NCBI RefSeq assembly: GCF_000340215.1 | Contig: NW_006921538.1 | Location: 2,796,651 to 2,860,650, forward strand | Length of the DNA stretch: 64,000 nucleotides | Reading direction: 5' to 3' | Source of the DNA: Pseudocercospora fijiensis CIRAD86 | Lineage: Eukaryota > Ascomycota > Dothideomycetes > Mycosphaerellales > Mycosphaerellaceae | Shown here: positions 1 through 11,833 of the stretch, piece after piece | Layout: each line of letters begins with the position of its first letter | How positions within the stretch are numbered: the first letter of the stretch is position 1 | Made by a program: the position numbers and the translations under genes | The notes under the pieces: generated by a model | The model's database searches: none | Seen by the model: the letters and a program-made list of their open reading frames with translations, nothing else | What the model was told of the DNA's origin: nothing

Positions 1-1546
1 ATGATGGCGGCGCGTCAATGGTGTAAGATCCGCCTCCGTCGATTGCGCGTGGTCCCAGCACTCTAGTAGGCGAATTGTAAACGCCAGCAACGTCTAAATT
101 CGCAAACTTGGCGCGATCGAGGAATTCGACAGGCCGTGCCTTGTCTGTGACGGTGGGATAGTGTCGCTCTGACAGTGCGTACCAATTACTCTTCTCAGTT
201 CGGTTGACGTAGACGGCATCGACACCCGCAGCGCCTGGAGGGATGCGGCCAAGAGGCTGCTGCAATGCAACCAGGTCAGCTGGTCCCGAGCGTACATTAA
301 CTGGTCGAATGAGATCGTAGACTCTGGCGATAGGTGCGTTCAGTTTCCCCCAGAACTCAGCCTTAGGATTTTCAGGATCATCGCGCAGACTGTAGAAGTG
401 GCCGTCCCATGTAGAGTACAAGTTCCTCCGGTCGAGTGTGCTCGAGTAGCTGTTGCGGAGATCTTGATCTCTATTGTTTGTGGACCATTCGAAGAACCTA
501 ATGGTGCTGATGGGCTCGCCGGTCATCCGGTTTTGAATGCCAATAGTGTACTCAGTTTGGCCGAGCGTGATGTAGCCGAGCGTTTCCAACTCGTTGTCGT
601 CTGCGAGACCACCAAGGGGGTCTACACGGCGGCAGCTTGAATCCTCGCCAGGGATGGAGCCTGTGGAGGTGAAGGTCTTCTCGACCTGGCCATTCTGTGC
701 GTTGATGGTGTAGAGACGATTCCGTTTCTCTGCAGTGTAGACCACATTGGAGTCTTCTGCGGCGTAGGGAGACATCTCAGCCAGTGTTTTGACTGTAATG
801 GCACCAGCTGGGCTCTCAAGCCTAGTGAGGCCATGCTCTGGAGCAAGAATGTAAATTGCTCCGTCCTGACTTGGCTCAACAATGAACATGGGTGTTTCTT
901 GTGCACTGCCATCAGGGTTGAGGGTCTTGTTGTGTGGGTGGTTGATGTTTTCCACCATGTCGTGGGTATTTTCGACCGTCCACCGGTGAGCGCCAGTCCG
1001 GCGGTCTCGTGCGTGGAGCTTCCCGTCAACCGTCGCCAGGAGAATCATCTCCTCGACTTGCCAATCCTGCAAAGACCGCGCCGGAAGTTGTCGCGAGGTA
1101 AGGTCACCGCCATTGCTGGAGGCAGACCATTGGGCAGGAGGTGCTCGAACAGCCGGGTCAGACTCGGCCGGAGACACAGTCGCAAGGGCGCGCTCATTGA
1201 CATAGGGTGTCCTTCGCGCTTTTGGTGTTCTGTCATTGTTGTTGTGATTTACGTTGTCTTGGTGGCCTTCGTGCTCGATGACGTTGGCGTTGGCGTTGGT
1301 GTTGGTGTCGCGGTGACCCCGCTGGCCAGTGAGATGGTGCTGCAGCGACGGGTCTGTTGGCTGAGCGCGCCATTGTGGCTCGACGTGAGCAGCATCGGCA
1401 CGCTCATCACCCTGCTGGGCGATGGAGTGCGGGTCGGGGGGAGGGTAGTGTTGCTGGGCGGGCTTCTGCAGGGCCGCGGTGCCAGCGAGGAGCAGGAGGC
1501 TGACGACTATCTCTTTTGTTGACAGTCCTCGACCGGGCGGAGGCAT
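1..1546 (-). CDS. IRE1: IRE1 unfolded-protein-response sensor, N-terminal luminal part (cut by left edge)
   Basis: The minus strand is open from an ATG at 1546 to the window edge (515 codons, no stop), so only the N-terminus is present. It begins MPPPGRGLSTKEIVVSLLLL, a signal-anchor or signal-peptide type start. A polar, low-complexity stretch follows (residues ~30-130, including an Asn-Thr/Asn-Ala run). Then comes a PQQ-like beta-propeller luminal domain with blades such as LLATVDGKLHARDRRTGAHR and a FIVEPSQDGAIYIL strand, typical of fungal Ire1. Known role: Ire1 spans the ER membrane, senses unfolded protein in the lumen and splices HAC1-type mRNA through a cytosolic kinase/RNase. The transmembrane, kinase and RNase parts would lie left of base 1. 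The ATG at 1546 gives the best hydrophobic start; an upstream ATG at 1554 is in another frame. Identification rests on recognising the luminal-domain motifs, not on a search. Confidence 0.82.
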   Translation of the reverse strand, partial: MPPPGRGLSTKEIVVSLLLLAGTAALQKPAQQHYPPPDPHSIAQQGDERADAAHVEPQWRAQPTDPSLQHHLTGQRGHRDTNTNANANVIEHEGHQDNVNHNNNDRTPKARRTPYVNERALATVSPAESDPAVRAPPAQWSASSNGGDLTSRQLPARSLQDWQVEEMILLATVDGKLHARDRRTGAHRWTVENTHDMVENINHPHNKTLNPDGSAQETPMFIVEPSQDGAIYILAPEHGLTRLESPAGAITVKTLAEMSPYAAEDSNVVYTAEKRNRLYTINAQNGQVEKTFTSTGSIPGEDSSCRRVDPLGGLADDNELETLGYITLGQTEYTIGIQNRMTGEPISTIRFFEWSTNNRDQDLRNSYSSTLDRRNLYSTWDGHFYSLRDDPENPKAEFWGKLNAPIARVYDLIRPVNVRSGPADLVALQQPLGRIPPGAAGVDAVYVNRTEKSNWYALSERHYPTVTDKARPVEFLDRAKFANLDVAGVYNSPTRVLGPRAIDGGGSYTIDAPPS

Positions 1547-4500
1547 GATGCCATGGACAGAACCATCGGCAGACCGAAGGCGGCGGCGGCGGTGGGCGGA
1601 GCGGAGGGTGCAGATATGCGTCAGTAGGTAATATGTTAAGAAAGTGGTGTGGGATCTAATGGGCAGTAGTAGTGTGAGAGGGACGTTCGTCGTCGTCACT
1701 GGGCAGCGCCAGGAGGTTCGTGAATTCGGCGATGTACCAGGGTTCAAACTTCAGCGGTTGGCGGTCTAGAGTCCAGAGCGGCTAGCGCCGAATCAACCCG
1801 GGGGCGCGGACGTGCAAGGAAGCGAAACCGCACAAAAAAAGCTGGCTGTGCAACAATCCATGAACGATGATTGATGAACGATGCTTCTTTGCCTACCCTA
1901 CCCGACCATCAACCCACAAATCTGACTGTTGTTATGACATTTCGGCACATGCTGATGCTCATGTCCTTCAGCGGCAACATCTTATCTTATCCAGCCAGCC
2001 ATCAGCCATGTCGTACCTGTGAGCATCTGATACACTTTGGTACTCATGGTTCGCTATCCATGGCACCTCCTTTGTCGGCCATCGCCATCGCCATCGCTAT
2101 CGCTTCACGCGCATCGTCGCGGCACACACATCCGCCCTCCTTCGTCCTTGGAAGCAATCCCTCGCAATGTCGCCATTTCGCGACTGTGCGAGCCGAGAGC
2201 TCTTCGCCATCCCTTCACCCTCCAAGGCAAGGAGGCTGAAACGTTGGGCCCACGATGCTTTGAGTGTGCCATGGGGTAACACCAACTGCCCGCCATCTGC
2301 CTTGGTCCTCCACACCTACCTTTCTGGCCCCAATGCCAACTTTCATGGCATCTGCTGCTATGCTGTGCTCCGCTTGGAAATTCAATGGCAGCGCGGCTTC
2401 GAGCAGGGAATAGCATTCCTCGGAGCGAACGGATGTCAGGTCGCATACACCCTCTGTGGCTCTTTCAAGAACCGAATTGTAGCGTCCGCCGCCCGAGTGG
2501 TAGATTATAACCTAATACAGGCATAATCTGCCTCTCGGTCCTCTCGGACCTCTCCTATCGGAAAAAGCAGCAGTCGCAGGGCTCGGAGATCCATCAACAG
2601 GGTATAATGATACCACCGAAACCTTTGCAAAGGGTGTATACCTAAAGTAGGCATTCGGCTACCTTGCTAAGCACTCGCCAGACGGTGCGATGCCCGATGT
2701 ACCCGCAATGACGATCCAATTATAGCTAGGAAATGAACATCTGCTTACGACTGGCAGAGTTCAACTAGGATGAAATGGCGTCTAATACCTTACAGCTCTA
2801 CTTTTTCGAGCAATGAGAAGCAAGAGACTTTTCCGTTCACTGTCCAGCGTTGGCTACTGTTTCCGTGGTACCAAGTCGGGGGTGCATAAAGCCACAAACA
2901 GAATCCGGGGCTTCTGGCCTCTAAGTCGAGAAACTTTTGTGGAGCAGTGAGTGCCCAACTTCGCTTTCCGGGCTCGGTGGCCATACATTATTCTCACAAT
3001 ATATCCGCTCAACCGCTCTGTCCTTCATCCCGATGTCGAGCTTAAAAGGCACTGCCAAGAGCTGACTATGTTCGCCAGTCACGGCTGCGTAGACCACAGC
3101 ACAGTTCAGCCTCCGATACGAACAAGGTGATAGGTGCCTGCTATCGATAAAGGCTGATTATTTCGCTCTCAATGCAAGGACAGGTAGTATTATTGTGACT
3201 ATCTTGTCAACCACTTCTTGAATGCTGTCAACCTGGTTGCTGTATCGAGCTGTCTGCTATGCTCTGCTCTTTATTGCACTGACCAGAAAGATTTATGGTA
3301 GCTCGAATGATGAGCGAAGAAATAGCTCTGATACGCATCTATTAGCTACGATCTCACGTCCAACATGCCACCCTTCAGGAGGACATGAGCTCGAGCGAGT
3401 TCGACTCCTCAAATGACTTGATTGTGAAGCACTCCACGGTTTCGATCGCTACGAAATCATCTTCGGCGCCGAAATAACCAGACTCGAGGACCTGTACAAA
3501 CACCCGACGTCCCCAAGAAGCACAAAAACGTCAAAGATCACCGCCTGAAACCTCCTTTCATGCACAGCTCACAGCCTCTCAGCTCCTGTCCTCAACAATC
3601 ACCTAATCTCATAACTTCCAAGAGGCCCGCAACAAGATCTCTTCCAACGCCGAATTCTGCAAACAAATCGTGGCCTGCGCACTCCGATACTACAACATCT
3701 CTCGACACGAAATCGAAACATTGATCTACTACACTATTCAATGATGGAAACCCCAAACCCTTACTCAGTGTTGATTCAGTATTAATAGTCGACTGGAGCT
3801 CGGGGCATTCTCGACGCATTCATTTGCGTTGATACCGCCTAGCAATCAATTCGTTGACTAGCAAATTATTGACAGTGCTTGTTCCAGATCCCCAAAGCAT
3901 ACTGTATAAGCGAGCTGAGACCTGCCTTCTTGAAAAAATCATCTGCCTTATACGAGCTGCCGTTGCGATTACAAATGAGTAGTGATGTTTGATGCCAGAT
4001 AGGAAGAAGCTCGGCACCATTTAAACCGTGGTCAACATGGTTGAATAGCGTTTTGTGGAGGTGGAGGAGTGAAGAAACGGATTCAACGCCGAAAACGGCT
4101 TGTAATTGCCGTCCTTGATTGGCCTCCGAGCCATCTCTACACATTATTATGCAGGTATGCTGTCGTTGAGAATGACTTTGGAACAAGATCGGCACTTGTT
4201 TGAATAACTGTGACTGAACTGTACGTTCCTGCATAAGCTGCAAGACATGTATTACTGGTACTTACTCGAGCGGGCACGAGCGCAGGGAATCACTGCACTG
4301 TGCCACGCAACTTGTCAGTCGTTGTCCAACTTGTCCCAATTCATGTCGTTAGCCGAGGTGATCATTCACGATTCGCGATGGCTTTCATTTTTGGTTATTG
4401 TAGCTGAGCTTGCCCTGATCCGGAATCCCGGATGCTTGCCGTTGCTAAGTAAGGAAGGAGCTTCAATGTGCTTTCACTGCTTTGAAGAGTTTCACATCAT

Positions 4501-6285
4501 TACACTCAATACTCATACCGTGCGATACCGTAGGATGTCGGCTAGCCGAGTATCTTCGATAGTGGAGAGCATCTGCAAGCGCCCGAGCATGTAGAGATCC
4601 TTGGATCGCAGAGCGCCAGGCGCATGCAAGTTTGACAGTCAAGGTGTGTACTCCTGAATGCTGCAGCATTGGCGAATCCAGTTTCGAAAGCATTGCACAA
4701 GCTTGGAAAAGTCGATGGAACCCATTGATACCTCCCTTGCCAGATACAGTGCGGGGGCACCGTATCAAAGTCCAGGACTGGCAGTCGTCATATCTCTTGA
4801 TCCTTGAGTCCCGAGTTAAGCGCTGGCGGATGACGCTCTATCGTTAGATTACGAGTTCTGGATTCGGACTATCGACCGCTGCAAAGTAGCGGGTATAGCA
4901 TCACCCGGAGCCTTATTGCGCAGTCCTTGCAGCAGATGTCCACGTGGACCTTGAACACAGCCTGTGAATTGCACGAAACAAGACGTGTCACGTGTGAGCG
5001 AGAACAGAGTCCAGACAGAAACAAGGTGTATCTGAACAATCTCGGTCGTCGGCCGCTGTACAGACAGAGTTTTGATCTTGTGTTTGAGTTTCGCCGCCGT
5101 GACCAGCTCCCAGGGCTTGCGGTTTGTCACCGTAGTAGTGGCAGTGGCAGAGAGAATTATTGTTGAAGCAGAGCAGCACTCATCAGTGGAACACGCTCTC
5201 TCCTGCAAGGGACTGCTGTCACTGCCGTTTCCTACTGTAAGTGAAGCAGCTTCCTGCATGTTGCCGAGATGGCCCTGAATCGCTCGGTCGATCATTCCAG
5301 GGCTGCGAATCCTGAAGAGGAACATCCTCCATGTGTACGGTCTCATCAGGTCCAGAACCTGAAGCGAAAGCAGATAATGTGACGGTCCAGAAGCGTGAGA
5401 AGAGAAGTCGTTGCACATGGCGTCGTTCATCACATCGACTACCCCGAAATAATGTGGTTGATCACGCATGTTCGTCGCTGACGAGTTGGCCACACCTCCT
5501 GTGCGCCTGGTTGTCTCGCAGCGTCCGCGGTGTGGCCAATTGCCGCGTGCGAAGTCAGGTTCAATGTGGTGATGCCAGGGCCAGAGATTGGACAGCGATG
5601 CATCGTGCGGCGGATCCGCCAGTAGCTTAGAGCCTCACTAGGTAGACTACGACGATCATGCTGCAGTGCAATAATCGAGCGCGCCGAACGCTGGCCGGTT
5701 GGCAGGAAGCGACGCTGCTGATACAGCCGTACTGTACAAAACGAGTCTGGCAGATGGCTCAGGTGTGGGCAGGCCAGCCTTGCGGTGCACACACAGCCCA
5801 AGCCGCTGGCAAGCAGACCGCGAGGATGATATGTGTAGAATTAATTCTATTATGCGCTGGACGACACACTGCAGGCCGAAAGTTACCGTTTGGCGCTTAT
5901 TAGGCTTAGGCTTAGGTGCACCGCAAGCCACTCCCGCTCTGCTCTGCAAGCTATCCATGCCCCACGGGCCATGCTGTTGCCGCCAGGTGCCTGACTGACT
6001 CTCCACCTCTGCTGCTCGCATTGGCCCCAGCAAGGCTCAAGCAGCGTGAGAGCAGATTTGTGCGGCCGACTTCCTACTCCAAGCACTACCGTATTCTACC
6101 AAGACCAGCACTGCATCACCAGACCGCACCGTCACGACGCCTGCAGCGATGACATCCGGCCAAAGCCGCCGCCTTCACTGCTCTTACCGCTGACATACGC
6201 AGTACTGCGCGTGATTGGGCGGACGGCATACCAGGTTCCCTGCGACAGTGCCTGCGAGTGTTGTCACTCGCGGACGCTAAGAGAT
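1547..6285. other. 4.7-kb divergent intergenic region
   Basis: This region lies between IRE1 (minus) and the BEM3-type gene (plus) and must hold both promoters. I recognise no intact gene. A degraded coding-like patch lies at 3426-3744 (listed separately). A 125-codon minus frame at 3866-4243 and a 214-codon minus frame at 4849-5493 have no recognisable motif. Bases 5900-6285 immediately precede BEM3 and probably include its leader. Confidence 0.5.
3426..3744 (+). pseudogene. Possible relic of an unidentified protein-coding gene
   Basis: Two short stretches read like real coding sequence but in different frames. Bases 3426-3548 encode a 40-residue segment containing GFDRYEIIFGAEITRLEDLY and end in TGA. 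Bases 3616-3744 encode 42 residues containing FCKQIVACALRYYNISRHEI and end in TGA. Both are amino-acid balanced and aromatic-rich, unlike the surrounding intergenic sequence. They are separated by stops and a frame change with no obvious intron. I read this as a decayed gene or gene fragment, but I do not recognise the family. It could also be a real gene with unrecognised introns, or chance. Confidence 0.25.
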
Positions 6286-9200
6286 ATGAACGAAACATCC
6301 CTGGCGCTGAAAGCAACGGCGGCGAGCACTACTACTGGACCATCAGGCTCGCTGCAAGATTCTCACCGCACAGCCAGGTCTGCTGCTCCTGCCTTTGACG
6401 CCCACACTCCCGCTCGAGCTGCTGTCCTGTCGACGAATCACACATCCGCCAACCACAGTCGCCCGCCGCAGCGACACGAGGCCGACCTGCCCACATCCAT
6501 CAGCAGTAGACACGCGCAGGTCCAGGCTCAGGCGCAGGCTCAGGCGCAGGCTCAGGCTCAGGCTCAGGCTCAGGCCCAAACTCATCAGACTCCACGCGCT
6601 CCCAACCCGGCGAAAAAGGTCACGGCGAACGAAAAGGATGAGCTGCACTTGGCCATAAGCGCTCAGGTTGTAGCAGAGGCGGCTGTCAAGGCTTCTGCGG
6701 CAGCGAGCACCTCTCCTCCGAGCTCGCCAACGATAATGCAAAGCTCCAAGCCGGCCACTCGACCAGATCGCGGACCTATAATGGCGCATCGCACCGCCTC
6801 CATCGATTCCACTGTATCGTCCATATCCTCAGCATCGACATCGCAAAGACCCAATCAAGTAAACGCGCTTCGCGTCGCGCAAGACAACCAAGGACCACAA
6901 GATGCACCTGCGCTCATCGCTGCGGCAGGCTCCGCAGAAGAGGCCCTGAAGAAAGTGTTGGCAGAGAAGCAGCAGGCGGCTAACCATAATGCGCAGCTAT
7001 GGCGCTTAGTCGAGAAGCAGAGAGCCATGATCTTGGGGCTGAACAAAGATTTGGAGAAATCTTTAAAGGAAAAAGAGAGATACAGGCGGAAGCTAAAAGA
7101 GTCGCTCCAGAGCTCGACTTCTGCGCCGACGCTGATAACATCAACGGATCAGATACTGAGAGGCGACTCGAGGGAAACGAGCCTGTCGCCGTCACAACTG
7201 GTGCCGGGCTCAGAGGCGGCCGCCCGAGACATTAGTGTAGATACCCGAAAGACCAGCGACACGTCAGGCTCCTTGCCGAGCGGTTTTGGACGCTCAGATA
7301 CCCCTCAGGACGCGACGAATGCGCCCTCATCAGGCTTGCCTGCAACGCCGCAGTCCGCCAGCAGCATCACGCAAGGCCAGCGCGACTTACCTATCATTGG
7401 CGAATGTGTGCCATTCAGATCAGAGGAGAGCAAAGCTGCGACAGCGACGATACAACGAGCGCCTGGAGGAACACCGCCACTGTCGCCACTGTCGCCAACG
7501 CCAAAGCTTGTAGAAGTGGCGTACAGTCCGAAGGCGAGCCAGCGTGCAGGGCACCAGAAGAATGCATCCACTTCCTCCTTCCAGACGAGCCCGCCTCCTT
7601 CCGCGCATAGCTTCTCGAGCCCCAAGACGAGGAAGGCACCTCCCGCGCCGCTAAAGCTGGACCCACCCAGACCCGAGCCGAGCATGATCAATAACATTGT
7701 CGATGCATCCGACTCGGAATATGAGGATGATCCGGAAAGCGCGCGGTCGGAGTACATGGAGCGTGGACGTAGAAAGACGCGCGAGGAAGACGACCGCGAG
7801 CGAGAGGTCTTGGCGCAACGAGAGGCAGAGCAGCGGAGTCGCTCCAAGAAGGAAAAGAAAAGCAAGAGTCGGCCGGCGGAGCAGAAGACGGACACGTACG
7901 AGGCCGCCGCTGTATCACAGTTCGCAGTGGCGGAGCTGCCTGCGCCGGACGCCGCCCATCCTCAACCCTCCATCTTTTCTCCTACCGCCAACCCGGCTGA
8001 AATCGCACGCAATCGCGCCGTTTCAGATGCTGCAAACGCGAACGCCATGCCGCGCACCCTCACAGCGCCGTCTGCCTTACTCAGTCCTGGCTTGCCCATG
8101 AGTCCGCGGCCAGGTGACCGACCACTCAATTCGCCCATGCCACGTGCGGCGGCGACTGCATCTGCAGCAAACTCAATGCCCATGTCTCCGAGATCTGGCA
8201 TGGGCCGCATGGCAGGTCTACCCCTGTCACCGCGACAGCCAAGACAAGCTATCCCACTACCTCCACAGACACCCATGGCCATGATGTCGCCTCACCTGGA
8301 CCGAGCCAAGGCATACAACGTTCAGCAACAAGCCACGTCACAAGCTCAGCCAACATCTTATACAGTCGAGCGACTGAAGCCGACAAACGATGCGAGTAGT
8401 TCCGATCACGAGCGACCATCGATGTCGAGCGACCATTCATCTGCCTACACTCCTAGTGAGGTCTACAAAGGCCTCGCCACGGAACAGTACCCAGATCTAC
8501 TATTGCCTCCCAATGCGCTGCCGTCGATTATGATCAGGACGGCTTCCTCGCGCATGATCCGCTCGCGTGCTAGCATGATACTGCCGCTCAAGCAAGGCGA
8601 CGAGAACCCTGTGCTTACGATTGGAGTATATGCCCGATCGGACAATAAGGAGCTGTGGCGTGTGGAGAAGACTTATGCAGCACTTGCCGGTCTGGACCAC
8701 GAAATAAAGTCACTGTGTCGGGTGCACGATCGTCTCCCCGAGAAGGCTCTCTTCACAGGCCACGCACCTGCCAAGATTGATGCTCGCAGGACGGCACTCA
8801 ACCATTACTTTGAGAAAATGCTTGACTCGGTGATAGAAGAAAAGGCGGCTCGAATTGTATGCAGATTCTTGTCGACTGATGCTTTTGGCGCGGAAAGTGG
8901 CGACCATTTCAATGCTAGAAATGAGGACTCGACCAGGCCAGATACGCCAGTTACGCCAGCCTCAAAGTTCCGACCGAACATGGCAGGCTACTTGACCAAG
9001 CGCGGGAAGAATTTTGGTGGTTGGAAGGCACGATATTTCGTTTTGGATGGGCCAAATCTGAAATACTTTGAAGGTCCTGGTGGAGCTCATCTCGGATCGA
9101 TCAAGCTCCAAAATGCGCAGATTGGAAAGCAATCTGTTAACCATAATCAGAGCTCGCATGAGGACGAGGACAACCAATTCCGCCATGCATTCCTGGTTCT

Positions 9201-10809
9201 TGAGCCAAAGAAGAAAGACTCCACCAGCCTCGTCCGACATGTGCTTTGTGCGGAGAGCGATGATGAGCGCGACTTGTGGGTGGATGCCTTGCTCCATTAT
9301 GTTGACTTCAAAGACGAAGAAGAATCTCAGCAACCTGGCAGGCAGGCACAAATTTTCAAGACCGAGATCAGCCTACCACGTAGTCCGCGGTTGCAAAAGT
9401 CAATGAACGATCTCCGGCCAGGGAGCAGCAAAGACGTCACAATGGACTCACTCCGAGCAGTGGGATATGGCGACACCGTCGCCGGTGATGCTCCTGTCAT
9501 GGGACCTCCAGCGACGCCAAGAGTTACTCAAACCCCATCGCCTCCATACGACAAGCTCACAAGCGGTGCTGACCCTACGAATGCCTCTCACCCTCTCATT
9601 TCTGGCCCGACCAACTTACAGGTCATTCAGAACACGGGCGACTGGGGCATGAAGGTGCCGCCGACTCCCGGGCGGGACAAGAAGCGCAGCATGTTTCAGA
9701 TACCTTTCACCAGAGGCCGTTCTTCATCTGATCTGGATTCAAAAGACTCTGCAAAGACGTCTACGGATCGAGGATATGCTAGAGCTGTGTTCGGAGTGCC
9801 GCTTGCGGAGGCTGTGGAGTTCTCGCGTCCAGACGGCGTTGATACTGATTTGCCGTCAGTCGTCTATCGATGCATTCAGTACCTCACGGCCAAGAATGCA
9901 ATTGCCGAGGAGGGCATTTTTCGACTTTCGGGCTCTAACACCGTGATCAGAGCGCTCAAGGATCGATTCAATAACGAGGGAGACGTCGATCTGCTCAGCG
10001 AGGAAAATTACTACGACGTTCACGCGGTGGCAAGTCTTTTAAAGCTGTACCTGCGAGAGCTGCCCGCCAGCATTCTTACCCGGGATTTACATCTGGACTT
10101 CCTGCACTGCTTAGAGATGCATGGCGACGAGAAGATTCCTGCGCTGAACTCTCTGGTCAACAAGCTGCCAACAGCGAATCGCGCGCTTTTGAAAGCCATG
10201 TCTTCCTTCATGCTTTTGATTGTGAACAATGTTAATGTCAACCGGATGAATGTTCGCAACCGTGAGTCTCTACCAAGCTTCAATACTCTGATCTCATACT
10301 GACTTTACACAGTTGGCGTTGTCTTTTCGCCCACGCTGAACCTGCCAGGGCCACTCATCTCGCTTTTCGTTGAAGAGCAAGCACGCATATTTGATGCCAC
10401 ACCGCCTGCTGCCGATTCGCCATCCTCGGTGTATGAGACTCAGCCGCCTGAGATGTCATCAGGAGACCTGCGCTCTCCACGAAAGCAAATGTTCCAAGAC
10501 CTCCCGACGCCTGCATACAACCAGACTCAGTTCCAGAACATTGGTGGCTTCCGAGCTGACGACACTGGTTTCACTCCCATGCAGCCTTCCTATGCCAACT
10601 ACCAAATGGCGCCTCAAGGCGATGGCGGCTTTGGAAGCCTTAATGACGCACTTCGATCGCCTACAGTCTACAATACCACAGGAATGGGCGCGCCGACTCC
10701 GCGCGATATCAAGCAACGACGACGTGAGAGCGCTATGCTCCACGTCATGGGCCCTTCAAGGAAAATCAGCTCCTCCAGACTTCGCGGAGAGCAAGGCACT
10801 AGCTTCTAA
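6286..10809 (+). CDS. BEM3: Rho GTPase-activating protein, BEM3-type (PX-PH-RhoGAP)
   Basis: Two exons, 6286-10261 and 10313-10809, encode 1490 residues. The 51-nt intron (10262-10312, GTGAGT...ACAG) restores the RhoGAP sequence RNLGVVFSPTLN across the junction. In order: a disordered Ser/Pro/Ala-rich N-terminus with a Gln-Ala repeat (residues ~79-96), a coiled coil (~220-275), more disorder with a basic/acidic patch, a PX domain (~774-866), a PH domain (~899-1007, MAGYLTKRGKNFGGWKARYF) and RhoGAP (~1168-1360). The arginine finger is R1213 in EEGIFRLSGS. This order matches yeast Bem3, which switches off Cdc42 at sites of polarised growth and binds phosphoinositides through PX and PH. The start is the first in-frame ATG; the frame is open back to 6046, but only from a GTG. 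The C-terminal 150 residues after RhoGAP are disordered and proline-rich. Confidence 0.88.
6519..6572 (+). repeat. In-frame (CAGGCT/CAGGCG)n hexanucleotide repeat coding Gln-Ala
   Basis: About nine hexamers of CAGGCT or CAGGCG lie inside the BEM3-type gene and encode alternating Gln and Ala in the disordered N-terminus. The tract is nearly pure and likely to vary in length between isolates. It is in frame, so changes of whole units keep the gene open. Confidence 0.8.
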
Positions 10810-11833
10810 TAATTACTCGCAACAGATGACCAGGAAGCTCTGGGACTGTCAGCTGCAAAATTTCACTATATTACTGGTGTCTGGCGAAACACCAACCTAA
10901 CTTAATAATCGACTGTTATGCCGGCACTGTGTGCCTTGGCTCGAACGAACTCAAAATACGAACAGGAACGCCGCCCAATACAGCACCCCGGTTTCCGTCT
11001 CGGCGCCACTACTGTGAGATGATGGATATATTTCATGAGGCTTTATTGTTTTCTGTCTTCAACTTGTTTTCTTGTTTTGGGGTTTTGTTCACATTCGTGC
11101 GATACAGCATCATACCCCGTTCGTTCGAAGGAATTTACTGGCATTTGGGCGTTAGAGAAGCGTTTTGAGCGAATGACCGAGGGAACCAAACCAGCTTCCG
11201 GCTTCTGAGTTTATTTGGGGGGGCGGAACGGAGGGTTGGCCGCACAGCAGTTGTCGGTTGGCATGTGGCATAGGAAGTGTATGATTATACGCTTCTTCGT
11301 TATCTATCTCGTATATGAGGACATGAGAATGTCAAAAGAAAGACTTATATTGTACAGGTCAAGAAGTTGTCTTCCCGATCTCGCGCGCTTTCAGTGTCAA
11401 GGTGGCTTATTGTGTTCGTGTTCTGGATTTCCAATGGTGATGAGCTTGATGAGATGATATTGTGCGGAAGTTACGTATTGCTATTTTCAGCAAGTGCGCA
11501 AAAGGTGCAGATATCTCTTGCCTCGCATTATTATATAGTTGCGATCGCCGAGTCGGCCGCTGCCAATTGTGACTCGGGACTAGATAATGCAGTGCGTGAA
11601 ATGGCGCCGCCTATGATGGCGAATAAAGAGAGAGAGACATACGAAGAGAAATCTATGCCGCCAAAAGTTTTGATACCATATACTCTACGCAAAGAAACAT
11701 TAAGCCACAATGCTTTTCAGTTGTCCTCTCCTCCTCATCGCGTCTCTCGGTCAAAGAATTCGAAAAAAAAGCCATCCCAATCTATTATCATCGGCATCGC
11801 AGCCTGTACAGTAGTCAATGTGAATTTCCACCT
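10810..11833. other. Convergent intergenic region, BEM3 / ornithine decarboxylase
   Basis: This is the tail-to-tail gap between the plus-strand RhoGAP and the minus-strand ornithine decarboxylase. It should hold both 3' ends. I see no gene, RNA or repeat in it. Confidence 0.5.

Noticed and set aside
833..1522. 229-codon plus-strand frame
   Set aside because: It is antisense to the IRE1 luminal domain; its Val/Gly-rich content mirrors the Asn/Thr/Ala repeat on the other strand.
3360..3420. GAGTTCGACTCCTC as a tRNA B box
   Set aside because: No matching A box or cloverleaf could be built around it.
4849..5493. 214-codon minus-strand frame
   Set aside because: It opens from a GTG, not an ATG, shows no motif, and competing frames lie on the plus strand.
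6046..6285. 80-codon upstream extension of the BEM3-type frame
   Set aside because: It begins with GTG and has no ATG before 6286, so it is more likely leader than coding.
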